Assembly: GCF_000330505.1 (NCBI RefSeq)
Contig: NW_004443750.1
Span: 4,220-29,200, forward strand
DNA length: 24,981 nucleotides
Direction: 5' to 3'
Source: Entamoeba invadens IP1
Taxonomy: Eukaryota > Evosea > Mastigamoebida > Endamoebidae
Made by a program: the position numbers and the translations under genes. Shown one piece after another: positions 8,527 through 16,318 of this stretch. Numbering within the stretch: the first letter of the stretch is position 1; every line of letters begins with the position of its first letter. Below the pieces are notes generated by a model, which was not told where the DNA came from, did no database searches, and was given only the letters and a program-made list of their open reading frames with translations.

Positions 8527-10261
8527 GTAGATAATTAAAATTTTTGTATGTTGTTATGCCAAAATCCACAACAGAAAATGGGTTTAAAGACAAGTCCAAT
8601 ACAAACTCTGTTTCAAGAAGAGAACAATCGTTTTCAATGAAGCCTCCTGAATATGATCCATTTGAAAAGTGACACTCACAGTCTAAAGTAGAGTCTTTAT
8701 CTACAATTCTGTATGTGCTCTTCTTGTCATAGAGATATTGACAAACTTGTTTTAATTGCATTTGAGTTGGAGTTAAAACACCGTCATATAACACATTGTT
8801 CTTGTCTATGGAACTGCAAGTCAAATTTTGAATAAAAGCTCCATTGTACAACACAAGTGCAGCATTTCTATTTATTACAACATTATTAATTTGAACATTC
8901 CCACTTATTTTTACAGGAAATGAATATTGAAGATTATTTATTATTAAAATGTAACCATCTAACACAGTTATCGTAGTTTGTGACACATCCGCTACAAAAT
9001 TTTGTACTGTAGTAGTGTTTGTCGAAGACACGAAATTCCAGTCATTCATAATGACATTAATATCACTGTTAATTGTAACTCCATTATTTTCAAAAAAGAC
9101 TTTAGAAATATTCATAAAAGTCACATTGATAGGGTTCAGTGATTTCACAGTTGTCACTCCTGTTCCAAGAATTACAACACTGCCTTTATGTGTATATTTT
9201 GTGACCGAAAAGGGCAAACCTCTATTTTCAAGTATTGAAATGTTGAAAACGTAAGCTGGATTGTTGTATATATCATTGGTGTTACGTATTTCTTCAAACT
9301 TAGAAAAATGTATTCCAGACACGACAAATCGAGTGTTTTTCATTTCAACCAATTTCACATTTAATGTTGTTTTTGCTAATACTACCCAAGTCGCTTGGTT
9401 AGTTGCTAAACAATTTGAATTTATTATTAATTCATCAATATTAAATGTCGCATTCATGTTGATTCGTGGAATTAATGGTCCTGAAATATCACAGTTTGTC
9501 AAATTGAAAGTCATTTCAGTGATTCCAGTATCATAATTGTTTGTTTCTGTTTTTGCAATTGTTAGTGATGTCTTTTGATTGTAGAAATCAGCGAAGTTTG
9601 AAGAGTAACAAAAGTATCGATAAAGTGAATTTCCAATTTCGATAAATGCACATATCTGACCAATTAAAAAGTTTTTAAAGACTCTGTTGGTGTCATTGTA
9701 AGTCCCCATATAATACATGCCACTGTATGTGGCAGCAACTCCTAAGTCTGGAATGACTGTTATTTTATCACTTTTAATAGTAAAAATGTTATATCCAGAA
9801 TTAAAATCAATAAATAAATATTTATCGAAATTATCACCACTATAAAACACTTTTGGATAGTAATCCATATTTTTACTTGAAAATATTATTTTATCGACAA
9901 GCGTTGCGTTTTTCATTTGATTTCCATACAACTTTATTTTCATGTTTTCAGTCATTTTGTTTGTATATAAAAAATATGACTTATTAAATGTTTGAGTTTT
10001 GTAAACAATAATGGTGTCGACACTTGTTTCTGTATATATTCCAATGTATATATCAGACTGAACATTTTTAAAAGTTAAAGTGTTTGTATAATTTTCGATT
10101 CTGATACTCGGGGAGTTTGAATTGTAATCATAGTTTACTTTTTCATTGTTAATCGTTGAACAAATTGAATTACCTGGATAAAAAGTACCATTGCGTTCAT
10201 AGTCACAATAATAATATGCATTTGTAATGATTGTTAATATTGTAATCAATAACACATGCAT
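8486..10261 (-). CDS. TMK receptor kinase segment 1: signal peptide and N-terminal ectodomain
   Basis: The start is ATG at 10261-10259; the frame upstream has only a TTG. Residues 1-17 (MHVLLITILTIITNA) form a clear secretory signal peptide, followed by an aromatic/Cys stretch (YYYCDYERNG). About 590 residues follow that are rich in Asn, Thr, Ile and Val, with many N-x-S/T sequons and regularly spaced short hydrophobic strands. This suggests a glycosylated, beta-rich extracellular domain (inference). Near the end come Cys-containing stretches (DCECHFSNGS). The frame closes at 8486-8488 because of one extra A in a five-A run at 8515-8519; dropping one base continues straight into the next segment. 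No named domain is recognised here. Its role as ectodomain is inferred from continuity with the kinase downstream. Confidence 0.8.
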   Translation of the reverse strand: MHVLLITILTIITNAYYYCDYERNGTFYPGNSICSTINNEKVNYDYNSNSPSIRIENYTNTLTFKNVQSDIYIGIYTETSVDTIIVYKTQTFNKSYFLYTNKMTENMKIKLYGNQMKNATLVDKIIFSSKNMDYYPKVFYSGDNFDKYLFIDFNSGYNIFTIKSDKITVIPDLGVAATYSGMYYMGTYNDTNRVFKNFLIGQICAFIEIGNSLYRYFCYSSNFADFYNQKTSLTIAKTETNNYDTGITEMTFNLTNCDISGPLIPRINMNATFNIDELIINSNCLATNQATWVVLAKTTLNVKLVEMKNTRFVVSGIHFSKFEEIRNTNDIYNNPAYVFNISILENRGLPFSVTKYTHKGSVVILGTGVTTVKSLNPINVTFMNISKVFFENNGVTINSDINVIMNDWNFVSSTNTTTVQNFVADVSQTTITVLDGYILIINNLQYSFPVKISGNVQINNVVINRNAALVLYNGAFIQNLTCSSIDKNNVLYDGVLTPTQMQLKQVCQYLYDKKSTYRIVDKDSTLDCECHFSNGSYSGGFIENDCSLLETEFVLDLSLNPFSVVDFGITTYKNFNYLLVGKRHQSYRSCS

Positions 10262-10636
10262 CAAGTAAGTCGTTTTGATTTTTAAATTAGAGCCTTTTCA
10301 AAAAAAACCGTTAAAAATCTATTTGATTTTCAACAGTTTTTTTCAAAACTGAGCGAAAAGTTTCAAAAGTTTTCGTTCTTCCCATAGTAATTGGTATGGA
10401 ATTTATTTGATCAAATCAAAGTTAGTAACTATAATTTATATTAAAAATAACTAAAAATTGATAAATTGTTTTAATTGATATTTAAAATAATTGGAATGGT
10501 ATTTTTACTAATTGTTTACTTGAAAAAATAGTTAAATTAATAATTCGAAAAACATAAACACAAAAAAACGACAAAAAATTATGATTCGTGTTTAAATTTC
10601 GAATTTAACAGTTGGAAAAACAACAGTTGTTTATAA
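10262..10636. other. intergenic spacer upstream of the receptor kinase
   Basis: About 375 bp of AT-rich sequence between the receptor-kinase start and the hAT element. It contains small hairpins, for example CAGTTTT at about 10334-10340 pairing with AAAACTG at about 10345-10351. The minus-strand promoter should lie here, but no specific element can be named. Confidence 0.4.
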
Positions 10637-10653
10637 TAGGGATGAAGTAAAAT
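10629..10653 (+). repeat. hAT left end: 8-bp target duplication and terminal inverted repeat
   Basis: GTTTATAA (10629-10636) is the target duplication. 10637-10653 is the 17-bp terminal inverted repeat, identical in inverted orientation to 11760-11776. Confidence 0.93.
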
Positions 10654-10693
10654 GGTGAAATAATTTTACTGAAAATTTATGTTTTAGTAAATT

Positions 10694-10718
10694 ATTTGGT
10701 GAAATCATTTCACCAAAT
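10694..10718. repeat. 25-nt perfect palindrome in hAT subterminal region
   Basis: ATTTGGTGAAAT and its exact reverse complement ATTTCACCAAAT are separated by a single C. A related TGGTGAAAT copy lies at about 10652-10660 next to the left terminal repeat. Probably subterminal motifs bound by the transposase N-terminal domain, or a hairpin in the 5' leader. Confidence 0.75.
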
Positions 10719-10996
10719 AGAACTATAAAAGTTCTTTGAATATTGTTTTATTTTAATGATTTTGAAAATTAGTGTTGTTGTACAATTTTATGGTAAAACA
10801 TTATAACCATGTTTTGAAAAAAAACAATTTTAAAATTCTATCAATTTTGTAAAAAAACGCAACAATTGGCAAAACTTTTTTATTGTAAAAATGTGTAAAA
10901 TTCTTAAAGAGGAATATTTAACAATAATTATGTATAAAAATCATGTTTGTGAGTGTATAAATACAATAAAATATAATATCTAAAAAATCAATATTG

Positions 10997-11500
10997 ATGT
11001 CCANNNNNNNNNNNNNNNNNNNNNNNNNNNNNNNNNNNNNNNNNNNNNNNNNNNNNNNNNNNNNNNNNNNNNNNNNNNNNNNNNNNNNNNNNNNNNNNNN
11101 NNNAATTTATAAAGAATTAAAAGATATTAAAAATGTAATTGATAAATCTCACCAAACTATTAATGAAAAAAGTGCTTCAGTACCAATTGTTCCATTTAAA
11201 ATAGAAATTGAAGAGTCGTCAGAAATTGATAATTTCTTGGACAAACAACAAAGAATGCTTAACGTTTTAACAAGATGTGAAAAAAATCTCGGTACTTGGC
11301 GGTGTGAAGTGGGAATAAATTTGTACCCAAATTTATACAAAATTGCTTTAAAATACGTTCATATACCAGCTACCGAGACTAGTTGTGAGAGTTTGTTTTC
11401 TATAATCAAACATATTTTTACGGACGACAGAAAAAATTTATCTGAAGAAATGTTTGAATTGTGTTCTTTTTTTGCTAAAAATTTTCAGTATCTAAAATAA
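10997..11500 (+). CDS. hAT transposase, partial (interrupted by assembly gap)
   Basis: ATG at 10997 is followed after two codons by the N run; whether it is the true start is unknown. After the gap the frame (11104-11500, stop TAA 11498-11500) carries the hAT C-terminal dimerisation domain. The family pattern W ... YP-x-L-x3-A ... IPATETSCESLFS ... R-x2-L is visible at about 11297-11440, very close to the conserved 'IPAT(S)..SE..FS' signature. The RNase-H-like catalytic core and BED zinc finger expected upstream are not in the visible sequence and may lie in the gap. The visible part is uninterrupted, so the copy could be intact, but this cannot be judged. The frame relation across the 100 N is arbitrary. 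Confidence 0.85.
   Translation: MSXXXXXXXXXXXXXXXXXXXXXXXXXXXXXXXXXXIYKELKDIKNVIDKSHQTINEKSASVPIVPFKIEIEESSEIDNFLDKQQRMLNVLTRCEKNLGTWRCEVGINLYPNLYKIALKYVHIPATETSCESLFSIIKHIFTDDRKNLSEEMFELCSFFAKNFQYLK
11004..11103. other. assembly gap (100 N)
   Basis: Exactly 100 ambiguous bases, the usual placeholder for a gap of unknown length. Its location inside a multicopy transposon suggests a repeat-induced scaffold break. Confidence 0.97.
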
Positions 11501-11759
11501 ATAATGTTGGTATTTGAATGATTTTTTTTGTCTGATGTTTTTTTCTGTATGTAAATCTTTGAACAAGAAAAAAAATATTTGTATATCGGCAAAAATCTTA
11601 TATTTTTTTCTTTTTGAATTAACTGTTTTTAATTGCAATTTGTTATTACTTTTTTGACTTTCAATAAAAATGTTTTTTAAAATATAAAGATCTTTAAGAT
11701 CGTAAATTGGAGAAATATTTTACCAATTTTTTCTCTTTTTTGGTAAACAGGTAAAATGG

Positions 11760-11784
11760 ATTTTACTTCATCCCTAGTTTATAA
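11760..11784 (-). repeat. hAT right end: terminal inverted repeat and 8-bp target duplication
   Basis: 11760-11776 is the inverted copy of the left terminal repeat, and 11777-11784 repeats GTTTATAA. Just inside, 11751-11766 is a 7-bp-arm palindrome (GTAAAAT GG ATTTTAC), with other copies of TTTTACC/GGTAAA nearby. These are likely subterminal transposase-binding repeats (inference). Confidence 0.93.
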
Positions 11785-11919
11785 TAAATTATTAAAAATT
11801 GTTTACTAAATAATCATTTATTTTTATAAACAAAAATTTAAACATATTTACTTAAAATAACAAATAGAAACCATTATAATAATTAAAATTATTATTTAAA
11901 TAGTGTTAGATTTCAATTA

Positions 11920-11963
11920 CAGTATGACAAGTTTGACTTAAACGACAAGTTTGGGTTAAATGG
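11920..11963 (+). repeat. left terminal inverted repeat with duplicated 17-nt unit
   Basis: The unit GACAAGTTTGACTTAAA (11926-11942) is followed at once by a second copy beginning GACAAGTTTGGGTTAAA (11944-11960). Both recur inverted at the other end of the element. Confidence 0.75.
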
Positions 11964-12309
11964 TAAAAATTATAGTTTAATTATAATAAAAATATGAACT
12001 ATAACCCGAACTAATTAATTGCTTTTTTATTATCAAGTTTATATAAAAAATTGAATAATTAAAAGCAAGCCAAAAACCCAAACACACAACATAAAGAATA
12101 AGAAAGCAATGAAAAAAGTAAAGATAATTATAAACTATCACACGATCATGATCATCACCAACATTTTAATGTAATCACAAACAATAAAGTTTTATCAAAA
12201 TTTGTCAAATAAAGTTACCATAACATTTAAAATTCAATTATAAATACAGTCTAATTTCCCTAGAGTGTGTAATTATTATTTTTGTTGTTCTACATTATTT
12301 GAGCATTTC

Positions 12310-12447
12310 TTAAGAACAAACAAAAAACAAGATAGACATGCTCTTTAAAGAGTGTGTCCACTTTTTATTGGCCAAAATCAAGCGATGATTCTTAATAAAT
12401 CGCACTCTTGGGAGGTTTGGCAATATTTCCTTGCGTTGAACTCGTTT
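12310..12447 (-). pseudogene. possible Tc1/mariner transposase remnant
   Basis: A short minus-strand open stretch (about 45 codons between stops at 12448-12450 and 12310-12312) contains RVRFIKNH, then NKKWTHSLKSMSILF. The order recalls the R-x-x-F-A-x-x-H ... W-T ... W-K-x-V-x-F-S-D segment before the first DDE/DDD residue of mariner-like transposases. The match is weak and the Asp itself is not seen. I rely partly on the flanking TA-type inverted repeats. A 12-bp perfect palindrome CTCTTTAAAGAG lies at 12341-12352. Confidence 0.22.
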
Positions 12448-12786
12448 TTATGGATATTATTATTTGGTTTAGTTAAAAGCGGTATTCTTCCATCGCGATA
12501 GGAGATACTGCTGATTTATCATATTAAAATAAATATAAAGTAATACAAACGTTTCCGAATGAGGCGGCACATGTTTTGGCGCGTTTGAACTCAACGAGAC
12601 AAACACATTGAAATATACAAAACAATACTTAACATGTGTTTTGGTTTTATTTTTCAAGATCAGAGTGTAACATAAAACTATAGAATTAATAATAATTTAA
12701 ATATTATTCTATTTAACCATTATATTTTTTTTCTAGTTTAACCCACTGTTTACTATTGTTAGTAGTTTTTAAACCATTAACGTGAA

Positions 12787-12831
12787 CAATTTAAGTCAAA
12801 CTATTCCATTTAAGGCAAACTTGTCTAATTG
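12787..12831 (-). repeat. right terminal inverted repeat with duplicated unit
   Basis: Read on the minus strand from 12831, GACAAGTTTGCCTTAAA is followed by a weaker copy TAGTTTGACTTAAATTG ending near 12787. It is the inverted partner of 11920-11963. Confidence 0.72.
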
Positions 12832-12833
12832 TA

Positions 12834-13407
12834 TGTATTTCCATTCGAAATGAATTTCAACTAAAATAAATTGTTGATTTTTTTAAATTGTTATAGAACT
12901 TTAACCGATTAGGCAATTAAATATCAGATTTCAAAAAATGTAGAGTCAGTCAATAAAAGTTTTCTGTTCCCCAAACGTTGTCTTTTTGACAAAAAAATAA
13001 TTGTTTTTTGTTTCAAAAAAAAAACGGGAATTAGGTAAAAAGGAAAAAACTGGAAAATAATATAACGATTTTTGGATTTTTCAAAAAAATTCCCGAAATA
13101 TTCCATTTATAATGGTCTAAACATCAGTGGACAACGTTACAGACCAGACAATGTTTAGCAAATGACTCAATAAAATAAATACAATATTTTTTGTTGTCTT
13201 ATTAAAATTATAATTTAAAAACATGTTTCATTAATTTAAACTAAACATTATCAAAACTTCAATAAAAATAATGTTTTTTATTGTTTTTAAATGGGAATAT
13301 AATTCTTTTTGATTATGTTTTTAAATCAACTTAAAAATAGAAAAAACACCAATTAAAGTTAATTCTTTATAAGAGGAATAACCATAATAAATATAATTGC
13401 GAAATAA
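12834..13407. other. AT-rich spacer with an inverted repeat
   Basis: No gene seen. CGGGAATT at 13025-13032 is matched by its exact reverse complement AATTCCCG at 13088-13095, enclosing an A-rich loop. CTAAACAT near 13117 is mirrored by ATGTTTAG near 13151. These could be fold-back structures or remains of an older element. The remainder is simple AT-rich sequence serving as the 3' region of the minus-strand LRR gene. Confidence 0.4.
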
Positions 13408-14979
13408 TTATTTAAGTAGAATCACTTTGGTTTGTGGTGGAAAACAGTTTTTACCTATAGACGTGACACTTGATGGTATTTCCACAATTTTCAGAGTATT
13501 ACATCCACTAAAAGCATAGTTTCCAATTGATTTGACACTTGATGGTATATCCACGTCATTTATATATTTACATCCACTAAAACAGTAATTGCCAATGATG
13601 ACGACACTTGAAGATATACACACACTGGTTATATTGTTACACCCAGCAAAACAGAAATCGCCTATCAATGTTACATTTGATGGTATTATTATATCGTTTA
13701 AGCTCGAACATCTATTAAAACAATAAATACCAAGTGATTCAACACTTGAAGGTATATCTAGACTGATAAGACTGCCACATTCACAAAAACAATTATCACC
13801 AAGCAACTTGACATTTGCCTTCAATACCACACTGCTTAGAGCAATGCATTGGTCAAAACAATAAATGCCAATTGATGTAACACTCGATGGCACCGCTACA
13901 TTTCTTAAATTACTACAATTATCAAAACAATACTGCCCAACTGATGTAACACTTTGTGGTATTTCTATTACACTCAAATTACTACATCCACTGAAACAAT
14001 AATTTCCAAGTGATAATAAATTTGATGACATTTTCACATCTCTCAGTTTTACACATTCGCTGAAACAGTAGTTGTCTATTACAGTCACACTTGACGGGAT
14101 CACCAAACTGCTCAGATTGTAACATCTGAAAAAACAATAATTGTAAATTCTCACGACAGTTGATGGTATTACCAATTTGCTTAGATTGACACACTGACAA
14201 AAACAACTTACATCAATTGATGTGACACTTGATGGTATTTCTATCTCAATAAGACTGCTGCATCCAGAGAAACAGTTGTACCCAATTGATGTCACACTTG
14301 GTGCTATATTTACGTGGCTTAAAGAACTGCATTCGAAAAAACAGCGATCACTCAATTTTGAGATACTTGATGAGATATCAATGCTATCCAAATTATAACA
14401 TCTTCCAAAACAGAAATCACCAATTAAAGTGACACTTGGCGGTATTATAATGTGGCTCAAATTGCTACATTTACAGAAACAATCATAACCAATCGATTTA
14501 ACGTTTGATGGTATATTGACGTTGTTGATGCTATTACAGTCATAATAACAACAGTCATCAAGTGACCTAACGCAGGTAGGGATGGTATTGCCATATTTAT
14601 TTATGTTGTTGGAAGTGTATGTGACATTTTTGAACTTGATGTTTCTTCCATTGTTTTTGTCAACTGTTTCATAATCAACACTAAACCACACTACAATTTC
14701 ATAAAAAAAATTCTTCACAATGATTTCGCCTTTTGTGTTGTTTTGGGTGTTGGCAAGAATTTCATTGCCAAAATTTTCGTCTTTTTCAGACCACAGATGA
14801 AGTGTCTCGATGTTTGGGAATAACATATTTGTTTTGTGTGTCAATGGAATTGGGTTGAAATGGAACTTTTTTGTGTTTCCATTGTACTTCTTGCAAACCA
14901 TCTCCAAATTGATAAAGTCTTTGATTGTTGCAAAATACTTTGAAACTATCATGATGTGAAAACTGTCAAGTGTTGCCAT
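13408..14979 (-). CDS. BspA-like leucine-rich-repeat protein (LRR_5 family), intact
   Basis: 523 residues, ATG at 14979-14977, stop TAA 13408-13410, uninterrupted. Residues 1-~65 form the N-terminal module of the Entamoeba LRR family (SFHIMIVSKYF..., FINLEMVCKKY, FHFNPIPL), F-box-like in feel. Residues ~66-143 are a linker. From Cys144, 16 tandem 23-residue repeats of the form C-F-x2-C-x2-L-x4-I-P-S-S-V-T-S-I-G follow, ending in a short CFPPQTKVILLK cap at 512. This is the BspA/Treponema-type LRR. Each repeat is 69 bp. There is no signal peptide and no membrane span, so cytosolic or non-classical surface location is possible; some E. histolytica homologues are reported on the surface. The LRR solenoid likely binds protein. 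Nearly every repeat has Cys at positions 1 and 5, giving two cysteine ladders. Confidence 0.93.
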   Translation of the reverse strand: MATLDSFHIMIVSKYFATIKDFINLEMVCKKYNGNTKKFHFNPIPLTHKTNMLFPNIETLHLWSEKDENFGNEILANTQNNTKGEIIVKNFFYEIVVWFSVDYETVDKNNGRNIKFKNVTYTSNNINKYGNTIPTCVRSLDDCCYYDCNSINNVNIPSNVKSIGYDCFCKCSNLSHIIIPPSVTLIGDFCFGRCYNLDSIDISSSISKLSDRCFFECSSLSHVNIAPSVTSIGYNCFSGCSSLIEIEIPSSVTSIDVSCFCQCVNLSKLVIPSTVVRIYNYCFFRCYNLSSLVIPSSVTVIDNYCFSECVKLRDVKMSSNLLSLGNYCFSGCSNLSVIEIPQSVTSVGQYCFDNCSNLRNVAVPSSVTSIGIYCFDQCIALSSVVLKANVKLLGDNCFCECGSLISLDIPSSVESLGIYCFNRCSSLNDIIIPSNVTLIGDFCFAGCNNITSVCISSSVVIIGNYCFSGCKYINDVDIPSSVKSIGNYAFSGCNTLKIVEIPSSVTSIGKNCFPPQTKVILLK

Positions 14980-15391
14980 GTTATGATTTCAAGATTTAGT
15001 TTTAATTTGTGTAAATATACAATTAATATATCTAATAATATAAAGTCGTTAATTTTCTGATTTTTGAATTAAAGTTAGTGATCAAATATTGTCCATTTTT
15101 TACAATAACACACAAAAAACCAGTTAAATAACACAAAATTGGTTTAGAACTCGAACTTTTGAAGAATAAAAAAGCGAAATAATGTTATTTGGGCATTTCG
15201 AACAATTGCTTAAGATACCACATTTTGGTTTAAAAAACCTGTTTTTTACTTGTTTGTGGAATTGACATTTTTGATATTTTTTTCTTTTTATCTGGGTTTA
15301 TTATCATTGACTAAAAAAACGTGATAAAGTTAATTGTTTACTTTATTGTATCATTTTACAATTCAAAAAAGTATTCTAAAAGAATAAACAT
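14980..15391. other. AT-rich spacer, promoter side of the LRR gene
   Basis: About 410 bp without an open frame, upstream of the minus-strand LRR gene. TATA-like AT stretches are everywhere, so no single promoter element can be singled out. Confidence 0.4.
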
Positions 15392-15393
15392 TA

Positions 15394-15609
15394 CAGTCAA
15401 AGGCGTCTATATGTCGTAATTTTAATTGTAGAAATTGCTTATTTGTCACACAACCGCCAATCATTTGGGTGTACTACAATTAATTATTATGTTCTCAAAT
15501 CTGTAATTTTTGTTGAATTAATAACCTTTTTTATAAATAATAATTATTAATATTCAAAATAACTTGCTACATAATTCACTTATTCTCAACAAATAGACGC
15601 CTATGACTG
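15394..15609. mobile_element. MITE, 216 bp, with TA target duplication
   Basis: The left end CAGTCAAAGGCGTCTATATG (15394-15413) and the right end, read inverted from 15609 as CAGTCATAGGCGTCTATTTG, agree at 20 of the first 23 bases. TA flanks both ends (15392-15393 and 15610-15611). The interior is AT-rich with no coding capacity. Small size, CAGT termini and TA duplication are typical of a Tc1/mariner/pogo-derived miniature inverted-repeat element. The GC-rich core AGGCGTCTAT stands out in this AT-rich spacer, which supports it being a real repeat. Confidence 0.85.
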
Positions 15610-15611
15610 TA

Positions 15612-16318
15612 ATCAATTTTTATCTAATATTTGATTATTTTTAACTATAAAAACATCGTTTTTATATATGAATAATTACAATTTATTATTACAAATTCAC
15701 TTACTTAAAATAATCAACAACAAAAAACAAACAAGTAAATATCATTTTTGATTTAATTATTTATTGATGTATTAGTAACCCATCTATTATTATTTAGTAT
15801 TTTTTATTATCTTTTATCGAATAGATTTTTACATGAAATTGTTATCTTATAAGATATTGAAAATTTTACTTTCAAAATAGATTTTTAAATTTGTGAAATA
15901 TTGATTTTGTTTTTTAAAGTGTTTTTAATAACATACACGTTTTTATGATAATTTGTTTTCTTAGTTTAAAAAACAACATTTTATTTTAAATGTTATTTTA
16001 TTTTATTTGTTTTTTTATATTTTAATTTATAACAATCTGTGTAATATTGTATATATAACAAGTGTTGTTTATTTATTAAACTCGGAAATAATTACACTTT
16101 TAATATTTTGATTTTATTAAAAATAATCGATTTTAATTCAATCAATACAAACGAAAACTAAATGATTAAAATACAAATAAAATTGAAATTTATACACAAT
16201 TATAGAGTTTATATGAGTTGTTGTGTAGTTTAACAATAAATGTGTAATTACAGACCAATCATTTATCACAACATGTTTTATATATTAAAATGAATTATTA
16301 GTTACCACAAACATCATA
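15612..16318. other. AT-rich spacer before the second LRR gene
   Basis: About 700 bp of simple AT-rich sequence. I see no gene, RNA or element in it. Confidence 0.4.

Larger units (their letters stand above)
4309..10261 (-). pseudogene. transmembrane receptor kinase (Entamoeba TMK family), one gene in four frame-shifted segments
   Basis: Four overlapping minus-strand frames (8486-10261, 7822-8526, 6999-7853, 4309-7002) read in order as one type I receptor kinase of about 1,980 residues. The order is signal peptide, long Asn/Thr-rich beta-type ectodomain, CxxC-rich ectodomain, single membrane span, cytoplasmic tyrosine-kinase-like domain. Each handover is explained by one base. An extra A is needed at A5 (plus 8515-8519) and again at A5 (7834-7838). 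One A is missing at A3 (7034-7036), where correct phase gives a Cys motif typical of the repeats (E-K-C-E-S-G-F-Y). There are no nonsense codons otherwise across 5.9 kb, and all kinase catalytic motifs survive. That argues for sequencing error or very recent loss rather than an old pseudogene. No GTTTGT...AG introns fit the junctions. 'Pseudogene' is therefore the formal description, not a firm biological claim. Confidence 0.8.
10637..11776 (+). mobile_element. hAT-superfamily DNA transposon with internal assembly gap
   Basis: The element starts TAGGGATGAAGTAAAAT (10637-10653), and its right end, 11760-11776, is the exact reverse complement over 17 bp. It is flanked by the perfect 8-bp direct repeat GTTTATAA (10629-10636 and 11777-11784). 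An 8-bp target duplication and TIRs of the C/TAGGGATG type are hallmarks of hAT elements. The interior encodes a hAT C-terminal dimerisation domain (to 11500). A run of exactly 100 N (11004-11103) is an assembly placeholder. The apparent 1,140-bp length is therefore an underestimate if the gap hides the catalytic core, as expected for a 2-3 kb autonomous hAT. Confidence 0.93.
11920..12831. mobile_element. Tc1/mariner/pogo-like element, degenerate or non-autonomous
   Basis: A 912-bp segment is bounded by TA dinucleotides (11918-11919, 12832-12833). Its ends are inverted repeats: CAGTATGACAAGTTTGACTT reading right from 11920, and CAATTAGACAAGTTTGCCTT reading left from 12831. They agree at 19 of the first 23 bases by eye. 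A second copy of the GACAAGTTTG...TTAAA unit follows in the same orientation inside each end (11944-11963; inverted at about 12787-12803), giving duplicated terminal units. TA duplications and CA(G)T termini fit the IS630/Tc1/mariner/pogo group. No long reading frame survives. The interior 12300-12610 is less AT-rich than the surroundings and may be transposase remnant. Confidence 0.72.

Noticed and set aside
7020..8530. Introns at the receptor-kinase frame changes
   Set aside because: No GTTTGT-type donor and AG acceptor pair restores the frame at these positions; one-base changes in A runs explain all three more simply.
12469..12657. 62-codon minus-strand frame inside the TA-flanked element
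   Set aside because: No recognisable domain, no supporting context, and comparable with chance frames; treated as part of the element's relic interior.
12924..13106. 60-codon minus-strand frame rich in Phe, Lys and Ile
   Set aside because: Derived from A/T homopolymer runs; no homology and no credible start context.
13408..14979. 69-bp tandem DNA repeat or CRISPR-like array
   Set aside because: The periodicity is the 23-residue LRR unit within an intact coding sequence; units diverge at the nucleotide level and there are no spacers.
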